DNA of 12,655 bases from the NCBI GenBank assembly GCA_028687205.1, contig JAQUAP010000041.1, positions 1-12,655 of the forward strand, read 5' to 3'. Source of the DNA: Candidatus Omnitrophota bacterium (lineage in GTDB: Bacteria; Omnitrophota; Gorgyraeia; Gygaellales; Profunditerraquicolaceae). The position numbers and the translations under genes are program-made. Positions 1 to 7,044 of this stretch are shown here, piece by piece (position 1 is the first letter of the stretch; every line of letters starts with the position of its first letter). The notes under the pieces were generated by a model that was given only the letters and a program-made list of their open reading frames with translations, was not told the DNA's origin and made no database searches.

Positions 1-1383
1 GTACTCAGCCCTGGCCTCCTTAAATTTACCCAGCTTAAAATATAGATTGGCCAGGTTAGAGCGGGCCTCGAGCAAATCCGGATTAATTTCCAACGCCTTT
101 TTATATTCTATGATCGCCTTAGCGTAAAGATAGCGGTATTCATACTGTAACCCTAAATTATTATGCGCCTGGAAACTGCCGGGAGAAAAACGGGTTATTT
201 TTTCATAAAAAGCCGCCGGGTCGCTCCACTCAAAGTTCCGGTTAAACGTCAGCAGGCCGTAAAAAGCGCCCAAGCCGATGACGGCAAAAATAAACAGCCC
301 TTTCCTTAAATACCTGCGGAAGAGATAAACGATGAGCATGAAGAAACTTATGGACGGCAGATAAATGAAGTGCTCGGCGATAAAAGCGTTAATCGGCAAT
401 ATCCCGGACTGCGGGAGAAAAAAAACTAAAGACCAGCACAACATCAGGGCTGCCCGCTTATCGGTCCTTTTATCTTTTAAAATATAAAAGCAGGCAACGC
501 AGATTAACCCTAATACGAACCAGTTTAAGAAAAAGCCTAAGAAATCCGCCGGACGGGTTATCGTCCAGCTCATATGCAGGTTGAGCGGAAAAAATAATAA
601 TCTCAAATAGGTAAGGATTACCTCGGGTAAAACCGTAATCCTTAAAAGCAGGGGATATTTGGTTAAGGCCGGAGGATGCATGCGGGCAAAGCTTAAAAAA
701 CTAACCCGCAATAATAAATATACTAAATCTATGACCAGGAAAGGCAGGAGTAATTTTATAAAATTGCCTGCCTTCTTTAGCTCTTCCCGGCGGTAATAAA
801 ATAAATACGCCAGGATAAGCAAAGGAAAAACTACGGCCAGTTCTTTGGATAACAAAGCCAGGATAAAGCTAAGCCAGGATAAGAAACGGTACCCCCGCAT
901 AAATAAAAGCAGCGCCGAAAGCAAAAACAGGCCCAGCAGCATCTCCGCCCTGCCGGAAAGATAAGTAACCGCCTCGGTATGCAGGGGATTTAAGGCAAAT
1001 AATAAAGCCACCGCTAACGCTGAATCTACCTCCTTAAAGATGGCGTAACTAAGCAAAAAAACCAGGAAGGCAACTAAAGCCTGCAGGATAATGTTGGTCA
1101 GATGATACCCGTAAGGGTTCAACTGCCAAAAATGATAATCCCACATGTAAGAGGCCGTCTGCAGCGGCCGGTAGAAATTTGAGCCAAAGTTTACCCCGGA
1201 ATATAAATCGCTGGTGAAGGCTGACGGCAGATTCTGCCAGCTGCGGATAACCGGGTTCCTGACAATCAGGGCTTCGTCGTCCCAGATAAAAGGGTTCTGC
1301 AGGGAATTGGAGTAAAAAATTACGCAAAATCCCGCGATGACGAAAATAATCAATACGAGCAGGGTAGTTTTGAGTTTAGGCAT
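1..1383 (-). CDS. TMTC-like GT-C membrane glycosyltransferase with TPR repeats (3' end beyond window)
   Basis: The minus strand is open from an ATG at 1383 to the window edge (461 codons, no stop), so the C-terminus is missing. An N-terminal membrane helix (about residues 6-24) is followed by an acidic WDDE motif (34-37). This is where GT-C glycosyltransferases such as PMT and TMTC proteins carry a catalytic acidic pair in the first extracytoplasmic loop. Further family-like motifs are NPLHTEAVTY (132-141) with SGRAEML (143-149), and AEHFIYLPS (336-344), resembling the E-x-x-Y-L-P-S signature of TMTC proteins. Many hydrophobic segments span about 100-380. From about 404 the chain becomes TPR repeats: one full (404-435), a second cut by the edge. 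Such proteins move sugars from polyprenyl-phosphate carriers to proteins or glycans outside the membrane; the acceptor here is unknown. No Shine-Dalgarno precedes the ATG, and a terminator hairpin ends just upstream. The family is fairly sure, the substrate is not. Confidence 0.82.
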   Translation of the reverse strand, partial: MPKLKTTLLVLIIFVIAGFCVIFYSNSLQNPFIWDDEALIVRNPVIRSWQNLPSAFTSDLYSGVNFGSNFYRPLQTASYMWDYHFWQLNPYGYHLTNIILQALVAFLVFLLSYAIFKEVDSALAVALLFALNPLHTEAVTYLSGRAEMLLGLFLLSALLLFMRGYRFLSWLSFILALLSKELAVVFPLLILAYLFYYRREELKKAGNFIKLLLPFLVIDLVYLLLRVSFLSFARMHPPALTKYPLLLRITVLPEVILTYLRLLFFPLNLHMSWTITRPADFLGFFLNWFVLGLICVACFYILKDKRTDKRAALMLCWSLVFFLPQSGILPINAFIAEHFIYLPSISFFMLIVYLFRRYLRKGLFIFAVIGLGAFYGLLTFNRNFEWSDPAAFYEKITRFSPGSFQAHNNLGLQYEYRYLYAKAIIEYKKALEINPDLLEARSNLANLYFKLGKFKEARAEY

Positions 1384-1390
1384 AATGCAT

Positions 1391-1426
1391 AAAAAAGGAG
1401 GAGAAAATTTCTGTCCTCTCCTCCTT
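1391..1426 (-). terminator. Strong Rho-independent terminator after the solo pilin gene
   Basis: A perfect 10-bp inverted repeat (AAGGAGGAGA at 1395-1404, TCTCCTCCTT at 1417-1426, plus-strand reading) encloses a 12-nt loop. On the minus strand the second arm runs directly into T6 (1391-1396), the layout of an intrinsic terminator. It lies 29 nt beyond the pilin stop codon. The plus-strand side lacks a comparable uninterrupted T-run, so it should act mainly on minus-strand transcripts. Its T-run ends only 7 nt before the ATG of the next gene. Confidence 0.85.
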
Positions 1427-1455
1427 CTTTTCATTTTTCATGAGAAGTCTGCTTT

Positions 1456-1857
1456 TTATAACGGCGTAAACATTCCCCCGGTAGTAGCGGTGTAGGTCAC
1501 CGTTCCGGTTGTGCCTGCTGTAACCGGATTAGCTACTAAGGTATAGCCGTTCGCAGCCAAAGTGCAGCGATATTGATAACCTTTAGAAGTAGTAACCGCG
1601 CCGGTTGCATCAGCGCAAAAAGAGCCGGCTGTATTGATGAAGGCGGTTAATTGCGCTACCGTAGCCGGGTAGGCGCCATTATTGGCGGCGGCGTATCTTT
1701 CACAGGCCGCTGACAGGTTACGGATGTTTTCCTTGGCTGCTTGCGTATTAGCAGTCATTTTCGCGTTTAAAAAGTTAGGCACAGCTATAGCGGCTAATAA
1801 CGCGATGATGGCGACGATAATCATGATTTCAACCAGCGTAAAACCCTTTATCTTCAT
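1456..1857 (-). CDS. Type IV pilin-like prepilin (solo transcription unit)
   Basis: This 133-residue protein has a 5-residue basic leader, a prepilin peptidase site KG|FTLVE (G5|F6, Glu at +5), and a hydrophobic N-terminal helix through about residue 26 with Pro at +22. A small, Ala/Thr-rich globular domain follows. It holds three cysteines (52, 81, 98) and lacks the C-terminal cysteine pair of the cluster pilins further right. The helix after the membrane part (NTQAAKENIRNLSAACERYAAANNGAYP region) is typical of PilA/PulG-type pilins. A Shine-Dalgarno AAAGGGGG (1867-1874) lies 9 nt before the ATG. The gene has its own near-consensus promoter and its own strong terminator, unlike the minor pilins in the assembly operon. 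This suggests a major, abundantly made subunit, which is inference. It could be a filament pilin or a major pseudopilin. Confidence 0.9.
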   Translation of the reverse strand: MKIKGFTLVEIMIIVAIIALLAAIAVPNFLNAKMTANTQAAKENIRNLSAACERYAAANNGAYPATVAQLTAFINTAGSFCADATGAVTTSKGYQYRCTLAANGYTLVANPVTAGTTGTVTYTATTGGMFTPL

Positions 1858-1882
1858 TATCTAAATCCCCCTTTCTAATTTT

Positions 1883-3118
1883 TTATTTATAACACCTGCC
1901 CGGTATTTTGTCAAGCATACAATCGCCGGAGATACCTTTAAGCCTGACAAAAACCAGTTTATTTTTTAAGCTGCGGCGGGATTTTAACCAAACCCTGATA
2001 TAATTATCGCTGTAACCCTCCCAATGCCCCTTAATCTCTTTTGATTCTCCCTCAAAAAGCACCGGCAGCCTGGCCCCAAGAAAACTCTTTTTATAATCTT
2101 TAGCGCAAAGCTCAGCGCAACTTTTAAGGCGGTTAATCCGTTTTTTGATGATTAACGGCGAAATCTCCCCGCATAAATTTGCAGCGGCGAAAGTCCCTGC
2201 CCTCCTTGAGTAAGGGAAGATGTGCACTTTTAAAGGGGTAACGCGCTTAATCAGCTTTAAGGTATTGCCAAAATGCCTCTCTGCCTCTCCCGGAAAGCCC
2301 ACCAGGCAATCCGTCGTCAGGCTAAGCCCGGGAATTTTTTGTTTTAATTTTTTAATGAGTTTAAGATAATAACCGCGCGTATACCTGCGCCGCATTTTTT
2401 TCAGGATTTCATCGTCGCCGCTTTGCATGGGGATATGTAAATGGCGGCAAAGTTTTTTAGAGGCAGCTATTTTATTAATTAACGCCTCCGAGACATCTCC
2501 CGCCTCTATTGAACTCAATCTTATGCGCAAGATACCGCCTATCTTTTCCAGCGCTGCAATCGCCTCAACCAGGCCCCTCTTTGGCTTTAAATCCCGGCCG
2601 TAAGCGCCCAGGCAGATCCCCGTGAGGACGATTTCTTTAAAGCCGTTTTTGGCCAGGCGCCTGGCCTCTTTAATTATTTCCGCCAGGGGCCTGCTCCTTG
2701 AGCGGCCGCGCGCCAAAGGAACCTTGCAATAAGCGCAGGAATTATCGCAGCCATCCTGAATTTTCAGGAATGCGCGGGTATGGGACTGGAAATTGCTTAT
2801 CCCTTCGGCAAAAAAACTTTTTTCTACGATCAAGCTTATCCCTTTTATTTTGGCTAACTGGCGGCTCTCATTTTTAACCAGGCAGCCGGTAACGATAATT
2901 TTAGCCTTAGGATTTTCATTAATGCAGCGCCGGATGGCCAGCCGGGACTTATGGTCGGCATTAGCGGTAACCGTGCAGGTGTTGATAAGATACGTACCGG
3001 CTTTCCTGGAAGCCCTAAGCTCTTCCTTAAAACCATGTTCAAGAAAACGCTCTCTTATGCTCTGGGTATCGTATTGGTTTACTTTACAGCCTAAGGTAAG
3101 GAATTTAATCGTGGGCAT
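1883..3118 (-). CDS. mtaB: MtaB-type tRNA N6-threonylcarbamoyladenosine (t6A37) methylthiotransferase
   Basis: A 411-residue radical SAM methylthiotransferase of the MiaB/RimO/MtaB family. The N-terminal domain has the three cysteines that bind the auxiliary 4Fe-4S cluster: C11 (LGCKVNQYD), C48 (NTCTVT) and C79 (VTGCLV). The radical SAM CX3CX2C motif is at C124, C128 and C131 (QDGCDNSCAYCKVPLARG). A TRAM-like RNA-binding tail occupies about 350-411. The short N-terminal domain and the CKVNQYD and CAYC-P-ARG-RSRS signatures favour MtaB, which turns t6A37 into ms2t6A37 in tRNAs reading ANN codons, over MiaB. At 411 residues it is slightly shorter than typical MtaB proteins. The ATG lies 14 nt inside the end of rsmE, so the two are probably translationally coupled. 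The 3' end contains the promoter of the next pilin gene. Confidence 0.9.
   Translation of the reverse strand: MPTIKFLTLGCKVNQYDTQSIRERFLEHGFKEELRASRKAGTYLINTCTVTANADHKSRLAIRRCINENPKAKIIVTGCLVKNESRQLAKIKGISLIVEKSFFAEGISNFQSHTRAFLKIQDGCDNSCAYCKVPLARGRSRSRPLAEIIKEARRLAKNGFKEIVLTGICLGAYGRDLKPKRGLVEAIAALEKIGGILRIRLSSIEAGDVSEALINKIAASKKLCRHLHIPMQSGDDEILKKMRRRYTRGYYLKLIKKLKQKIPGLSLTTDCLVGFPGEAERHFGNTLKLIKRVTPLKVHIFPYSRRAGTFAAANLCGEISPLIIKKRINRLKSCAELCAKDYKKSFLGARLPVLFEGESKEIKGHWEGYSDNYIRVWLKSRRSLKNKLVFVRLKGISGDCMLDKIPGRCYK
1886..1914 (-). promoter_or_regulatory. Near-consensus sigma-70 promoter for the solo pilin gene
   Basis: On the minus strand a perfect -35 box TTGACA (1914-1909) is followed by a 17-nt spacer and a -10 box TATAAA (1891-1886). 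Transcription would begin around 1879, giving a leader of roughly 20 nt that carries the pilin Shine-Dalgarno. The promoter lies inside the last ten codons of the upstream mtaB gene, whose stop codon TAA (1885-1883) directly follows the -10 box. Confidence 0.82.
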
Positions 3119-3842
3119 ATAGTTTGATGCAGCTGGCTAAGGCGATGGCCGCGGTATCTACGCGCAGGACCAGGTCGCCGAGGGTAACCGGGATAAACCC
3201 CGCATCCATGGCTAAATCTATTTCCCTATCGGAAAAATCGCCCTCCGGCCCGATCAAAACTAATATATTATTACGCGGCTTAGAGCTGTTAAGAATTTCT
3301 TTAAGGCCCTGCCTTGCCCCAAGCAGGTGGGGAATCAGCTTTAAATCAAACGCCGAAGATAACGCAATTACCTCGTCAAAGGCCTTAACCGGCTCGATAA
3401 TGGCGAGGTTATTCCTCTGGCTCTGCTTGCTGGCGCTAAGGGCGATCTTTTTCCAACGTATAAGGCGCAGGGCTGCTTTCTGCTTATCCAGTTTCACAAC
3501 CGTGCGTTCTGTTTTTAAAGGGATTATCCTGTATACGCCCAGTTGGACAAGTTTATCGACGATGTCGTCCATCCCGGATTTTTTAGGTATGGCGCAGGCA
3601 ACCGTTAATTTAATTTTTTCTTCCTTGCGGCCTGAGGCTGTTTTATTTTTGATACCCAGGTAAATTTTATTCCCTACCCCGGCGATAATGCAGGCATATT
3701 CATTTCCTTGTTCGTCAAAGACGGTTACCCTTTCTCCCTCTTTAAGCTTGAGGACATTTTTGATATGGTGCGCCTCCTCCTTATCGCCAATGATTATTTT
3801 ATCTCCCGTGATATCTGAAGCCTGACAAAAAAACCTGTTCAT
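3105..3842 (-). CDS. rsmE: 16S rRNA (uracil-1498-N3)-methyltransferase RsmE
   Basis: This 245-residue protein fits the RsmE family of SPOUT methyltransferases, which methylate N3 of U1498 in helix 44 of 16S rRNA. The N-terminal PUA-like part begins MNRFF and holds HHIKNVLKLKEGE (about 25-37). The central part has the family-type stretch SASKQSQRNN. The C-terminal trefoil knot shows IGPEGDFS (197-204) and LGDLVLRVDTAAI (221-233), the usual SAM-binding motifs; LRVDTA replaces the more common LRTETA. The ATG directly abuts the stop codon of the upstream membrane-protein gene (TAG-ATG), with a clear AGGAGG Shine-Dalgarno at 3852-3857 inside that gene. The end overlaps mtaB by 14 nt. Length and motifs are normal, so activity is likely. 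Confidence 0.93.
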   Translation of the reverse strand: MNRFFCQASDITGDKIIIGDKEEAHHIKNVLKLKEGERVTVFDEQGNEYACIIAGVGNKIYLGIKNKTASGRKEEKIKLTVACAIPKKSGMDDIVDKLVQLGVYRIIPLKTERTVVKLDKQKAALRLIRWKKIALSASKQSQRNNLAIIEPVKAFDEVIALSSAFDLKLIPHLLGARQGLKEILNSSKPRNNILVLIGPEGDFSDREIDLAMDAGFIPVTLGDLVLRVDTAAIALASCIKLYAHD

Positions 3843-4493
3843 CTAAAACGCCCTCCTGATGAGTTGCCACCCCGTTATTATGATGATTAAGCCGCAGATG
3901 ACATTAAATAACCGCGCGTAATTGCGCTTAACATTTTTTAGAAATCCGGGCAGTAAACCGGTTAACCCCGTCAAAATCAGCAACGGGGATAAGCTCGTGC
4001 CTAAACCGAATGAAACAATATAGAATAAATTCTCAAAAGCATTCTTAGCGGTTAATCCGGCATAGGTCAATATGGTTACGAGGGGCGCGCAAGGCAGGAT
4101 ACCTATGGCCAGACCCAATATAATTATGCTCTTACGGTCTTGCTCCAGGATATTCTTGTGTAAAAACTTACAGGGAGCCAGGTCCAGGTTTCTATCTAAG
4201 AGCATAAGCGCGCCAAGTAAAATTACGAACACGCCTGCTACGCCCAAAATAGGCCTGTAAAAAAAGGCGAGTTTTGCAAAAATCAATCTCCCTAAGAAAA
4301 AGAATAATAACCCCAAAACCAGATAGACAGCTATCCTGGAGAGCGAAAATAATACGTAAGTGCCTATGCCCTGAAGAACATTTTTTCCGGTTCCGGCAAC
4401 ATACGCCAGGATGAGCGGGCCGCAACTGGCTAAACAGGGCCCCCAGCCAAACGAGAGCCCTAAGATAAAACTGCCGGCGATTATTTTAATCAC
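3843..4493 (-). CDS. CcdA/DsbD-like (TauE/SafE-type) membrane thiol-redox transporter
   Basis: This 216-residue, very hydrophobic protein has about six predicted membrane segments (roughly 4-32, 40-64, 78-99, 122-147, 151-180, 190-212). Cysteines sit in GPCLASCGP (C20 and C24, first helix) and in ILPCAPL (C135, fourth segment), the arrangement expected of the CcdA/DsbD central domain. That domain carries reducing power from cytoplasmic thioredoxin across the inner membrane; the GWGPC-type opening also resembles proteins labelled sulfite exporter TauE/SafE or UreH-like. The start is GTG, overlapping the upstream TGA in a GTGA junction, and no ATG occurs nearby in frame. It lies between the exported Memo-AMMECR1 gene and rsmE with no gaps. 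A role supplying electrons to envelope proteins of this operon is inference; no cytochrome c maturation gene is in view. Confidence 0.8.
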   Translation of the reverse strand: MIKIIAGSFILGLSFGWGPCLASCGPLILAYVAGTGKNVLQGIGTYVLFSLSRIAVYLVLGLLFFFLGRLIFAKLAFFYRPILGVAGVFVILLGALMLLDRNLDLAPCKFLHKNILEQDRKSIIILGLAIGILPCAPLVTILTYAGLTAKNAFENLFYIVSFGLGTSLSPLLILTGLTGLLPGFLKNVKRNYARLFNVICGLIIIITGWQLIRRAF

Positions 4494-5965
4494 TCTTTAA
4501 GCTCTTTTTCTGAAAATACTTCGGCGGTAAAGATATAGATCTCGGTAGATTTATCTTTCCAGGCGTCCGCGGCTAAGCCGGCTTTATGCAGGCAAAGGTT
4601 TGACATAAATTCTTCCTTTGACCAGCCGGTCTCCGTCGCTACCTGAGGAAGGAATACGCCGCTGCGCAGGCCTTTACGCACCAGAACACCGTGCACACCA
4701 AGCTGGATTTCACCGGGATGAGCGATTTTTTTCATCGGGCTTAAAACCGATACCTCGATATCAATATCTTTTAGCTCCCCCAAAGCTACGGGATTAAAAC
4801 GCGGGTCTTGCGTCGCCGCCTCAACTGCCATATCCCTGACGGTTAAATACAGAGGCCCTGCACCGATGAGGTTGCCGATGCAGCCGCGTAATTCGCCGCG
4901 CTCATTTAAAGTAACAAAAGCGCCCATAAGCTGCGCCAGCAGCGGATCGCTTTCACTCACTTCTAACTTCCTGCCTGTTTTTAAAAAAGTCTCTATGCTA
5001 TTACGCGCAATCCCAAGTAATTTTTTTCTCTGGGTTTTATTTAACATGGCTTCTCCTTTGGGTTGGTCAATGGCACAGCTGGCATATCCTACGGTCCAGA
5101 CACCTTTTTTCTTACTGCCTGTAACTTGCGCCGAATTGGTATATTGTAAAACCTTGACCTTATCATGGCCAAGGCCCTTAGCTAAAATCAGCGCGCTTAC
5201 TACCCCAAAACCTCCGCACAGCTGCATCTTCTCGTCGCGTAAGGACCAGTAAAGGCCTTCGCTATCCATATTTTTTATAGCCGCCAGGGTAAGGCTATCC
5301 ATTGCCTTGGCTTCCTCATAATCGTAACCATGGTACATGTCCGTAGAAACAATGATTAACGCGTCAGCGCTCCCCGCGAGCGCTTCTTTAAGCAAGGATG
5401 CGATTTTTTTACAGTCATCTAAGGAACAGTCGCCTAAAATCACCGGTACAATCTTAAAACTGGCAAGCGTCTTTTGCAGAAACGGGAGTTGCACCTCAAT
5501 GCTGTGCTCCTCTTTAAATGCCTCCGGGATAAAACTTACCTGCGGCTCCTTGCCAAGCAGCCTGCGGGTAAAATCAGTATCCACCGCGATTTCACCAAGG
5601 GGCGTTTTAAATACACCGTCGGGATAAACAGACGCGCCGCTAAAAGGATAGCGGTGGCTTGTCCCAAGGATAATGACTGTCTTATAAGGTTGGCCTTTAA
5701 TAAGCTTATAGCCGAAGGCGGCTACCTGGCCGGAATAACCGTATCCGGCATGCGGAGAAATAAGCGCGAATATCTTCCCGTCTAATTTTTCAGGGTTTGC
5801 CTTTTCTAAAAATCCGTCCAGCATTAAAGAGAGCTCCTTGGCGTCTGCGGGATAAAATGCGCCGGCAACGCAGGGTTCTTTTACGTTCCCGGCATAACTG
5901 ACAGCGTAAAGTAAAACAGCTAAGATTAATGCGCTAGTTCCAAACGCCTGCGATTTTTTTCCCAC
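4490..5965 (-). CDS. Fused Memo-AMMECR1 protein (AmmeMemoRadiSam proteins B and A) with signal peptide
   Basis: A 491-residue fusion. Residues 1-25 look like a Sec signal peptide: KK near the start, a hydrophobic core (12-22) and a possible cleavage site SYA|GN. The Memo domain (about 31-298) carries PHAGY (71-75), GTSH (101-104), EEHSIEVQLPF (152-162), STDMYHG (207-213) and LCGG (249-252). H72, H104 and C250 match the metal-site residues known in human MEMO1. The AMMECR1 domain (about 307-488) holds the hallmark LRGCIG (359-364). In the AmmeMemoRadiSam system these two proteins accompany a radical SAM enzyme; the biochemical role is not established. The GTG at 5965 is chosen because an in-frame TAA lies just upstream, no ATG, GTG or TTG follows before the conserved PCVAGAFYP, and AAGGTG precedes it. 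The start lies 32 nt inside the radical SAM gene. An internal ATG could also yield free AMMECR1. Confidence 0.92.
   Translation of the reverse strand: MGKKSQAFGTSALILAVLLYAVSYAGNVKEPCVAGAFYPADAKELSLMLDGFLEKANPEKLDGKIFALISPHAGYGYSGQVAAFGYKLIKGQPYKTVIILGTSHRYPFSGASVYPDGVFKTPLGEIAVDTDFTRRLLGKEPQVSFIPEAFKEEHSIEVQLPFLQKTLASFKIVPVILGDCSLDDCKKIASLLKEALAGSADALIIVSTDMYHGYDYEEAKAMDSLTLAAIKNMDSEGLYWSLRDEKMQLCGGFGVVSALILAKGLGHDKVKVLQYTNSAQVTGSKKKGVWTVGYASCAIDQPKGEAMLNKTQRKKLLGIARNSIETFLKTGRKLEVSESDPLLAQLMGAFVTLNERGELRGCIGNLIGAGPLYLTVRDMAVEAATQDPRFNPVALGELKDIDIEVSVLSPMKKIAHPGEIQLGVHGVLVRKGLRSGVFLPQVATETGWSKEEFMSNLCLHKAGLAADAWKDKSTEIYIFTAEVFSEKELKE
5045..5059 (-). promoter_or_regulatory. Internal Shine-Dalgarno and ATG before the AMMECR1 half of the fusion
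   Basis: Within the Memo-AMMECR1 reading frame, AAAGGAG (5059-5053) is followed by 5 nt and an in-frame ATG (5047-5045, codon 307), exactly at the domain border. Initiation here would give a 185-residue AMMECR1 protein without the signal peptide (4490-5047). The spacing is optimal for ribosome binding and better than that of most true starts in this window. It may be a working second start or a relic of two formerly separate genes. Confidence 0.55.
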
Positions 5966-7037
5966 AGAATTTACACCTTCCTTCTTTTAAATTATTTTGC
6001 GCGATAAAATAACCCCGGCGCTCGATAACGATTTTTCCGCAAGCAGGGCAATAGGTATTTTCTGCCGGGTTAGCCGGGAGATTACCGATATAAACATAAT
6101 TTAACCCGCAGTCAATAGCTATGCGCCTGGCCCGCTCAAGAGACTCTACCGGCGTAGGGTTAAGGCTGGTTAGTTTATACATCGGGAAGAATCTTGAAAA
6201 ATGTAAGGGTGTATCGGCGCCCAGGTTATCTTTAATCCAAAGGCACATCTTCTTCAGCTCGGCCGCATCGTCGTTAAAACCGGAAAGCAGCAAAGTGGTT
6301 ATTTCAATATGCACCCCTTCCTCTTTTAATATTTTAAGGGAATTTAATACCGGCTCAAGGCGGCCTTCGGTTAATTTAGTATAATAGTCGTCGTTAAAGC
6401 CTTTTAAGTCAATATTGGCTGCGTCAAGGTATTTAGCTAATTCCCGCAGGGGCGCTGCGTTGATGTAACCGTTTGAATGCATAATATTTTTTATTCCTTG
6501 CTTGCGGCCAAGCTTTGCTGCCTCTAACATATATTCATAAAAGATAGTCGGTTCGCTATAGGTATAGGCAATCGTCGGGGCTCCCGATGCCTTGACTTTT
6601 TCTACCAGGTCAACCGGCTCAAGGTACCTGTATTCGGCTTCTTCGGGCCTGCTCTGCGAGATCTCCCAGTTCTGGCAGAATTTACATTTCAGGTTACAGC
6701 CGGCCGTAGCGATAGAGTAGGCGGAGCTCGACGGAAGAAAGTGGAATAAAGGCTTCTTTTCTATGGGGTCAATGTGTATGGCTACAGCCCTGGCATAGAC
6801 CAGGGTGTACAAAATGCCGTTATGGTTCTGGCGTACTCCGCAATACCCGCGCCTGCCTTCCGGGATTACGCAACGCCGGGGGCAAAGCTGGCATTGGACT
6901 GTTTTTTGATCAAGCCTTTGATAGAAAGACGCCTCTTTTAATTGCTCAAAGCTGCCCAGGCCAGGGAGAAGTATGGAAGAGAAGATTAAAGTAAAAAAGA
7001 AAGCTATGCCGATAGCCAGCCGGTTAATATTTTTCAT
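5934..7037 (-). CDS. AmmeMemoRadiSam-system radical SAM enzyme with N-terminal membrane segment
   Basis: This 367-residue protein has the layout of AmmeMemoRadiSam radical SAM enzymes (related to PflA-type activases). A four-cysteine element comes first (C49, C52, C56, C66; CQLCPRRC...YCG). The radical SAM motif CX3CX2C follows at C114, C118, C121 (AGCNLKCKFCQNW), with YTYSEPTIFYEY and HSNGYIN typical of this family. A zinc-ribbon-like tail holds CPACG (C330, C333) and CKFCG (C355, C358). The substrate is unknown. Unusually, residues 7-27 form a hydrophobic helix after K2 and R6, while the conserved domain begins near residue 33. No ATG, GTG or TTG lies in frame between codon 1 and C49, so the segment seems genuine. 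No Shine-Dalgarno is visible; the ATG lies 7 nt after tRNA-Ala. The 3' end overlaps the Memo-AMMECR1 gene. Confidence 0.92.
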   Translation of the reverse strand: MKNINRLAIGIAFFFTLIFSSILLPGLGSFEQLKEASFYQRLDQKTVQCQLCPRRCVIPEGRRGYCGVRQNHNGILYTLVYARAVAIHIDPIEKKPLFHFLPSSSAYSIATAGCNLKCKFCQNWEISQSRPEEAEYRYLEPVDLVEKVKASGAPTIAYTYSEPTIFYEYMLEAAKLGRKQGIKNIMHSNGYINAAPLRELAKYLDAANIDLKGFNDDYYTKLTEGRLEPVLNSLKILKEEGVHIEITTLLLSGFNDDAAELKKMCLWIKDNLGADTPLHFSRFFPMYKLTSLNPTPVESLERARRIAIDCGLNYVYIGNLPANPAENTYCPACGKIVIERRGYFIAQNNLKEGRCKFCGKKIAGVWN

Positions 7038-7044
7038 ATAAAAA

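Noticed and set aside
1049..1327. A 92-codon minus-strand open frame inside the glycosyltransferase gene
   Set aside because: It lies in another frame of a convincing 461-codon gene with clear family motifs and shows no recognisable protein features.
1378..1443. A 21-codon open frame (MKNEKKEERTE...) running through the terminator into the glycosyltransferase start
   Set aside because: It is read mostly through the hairpin arms and T-run, has no ribosome site and no features; it is best seen as chance.
5934..5965. An A7 run in the overlap of the radical SAM and Memo-AMMECR1 genes, as a possible programmed frameshift making a three-domain fusion
   Set aside because: The frames differ by +1, not the usual -1; the downstream gene has its own ribosome site, GTG start and signal peptide; A7 is short for slippage.
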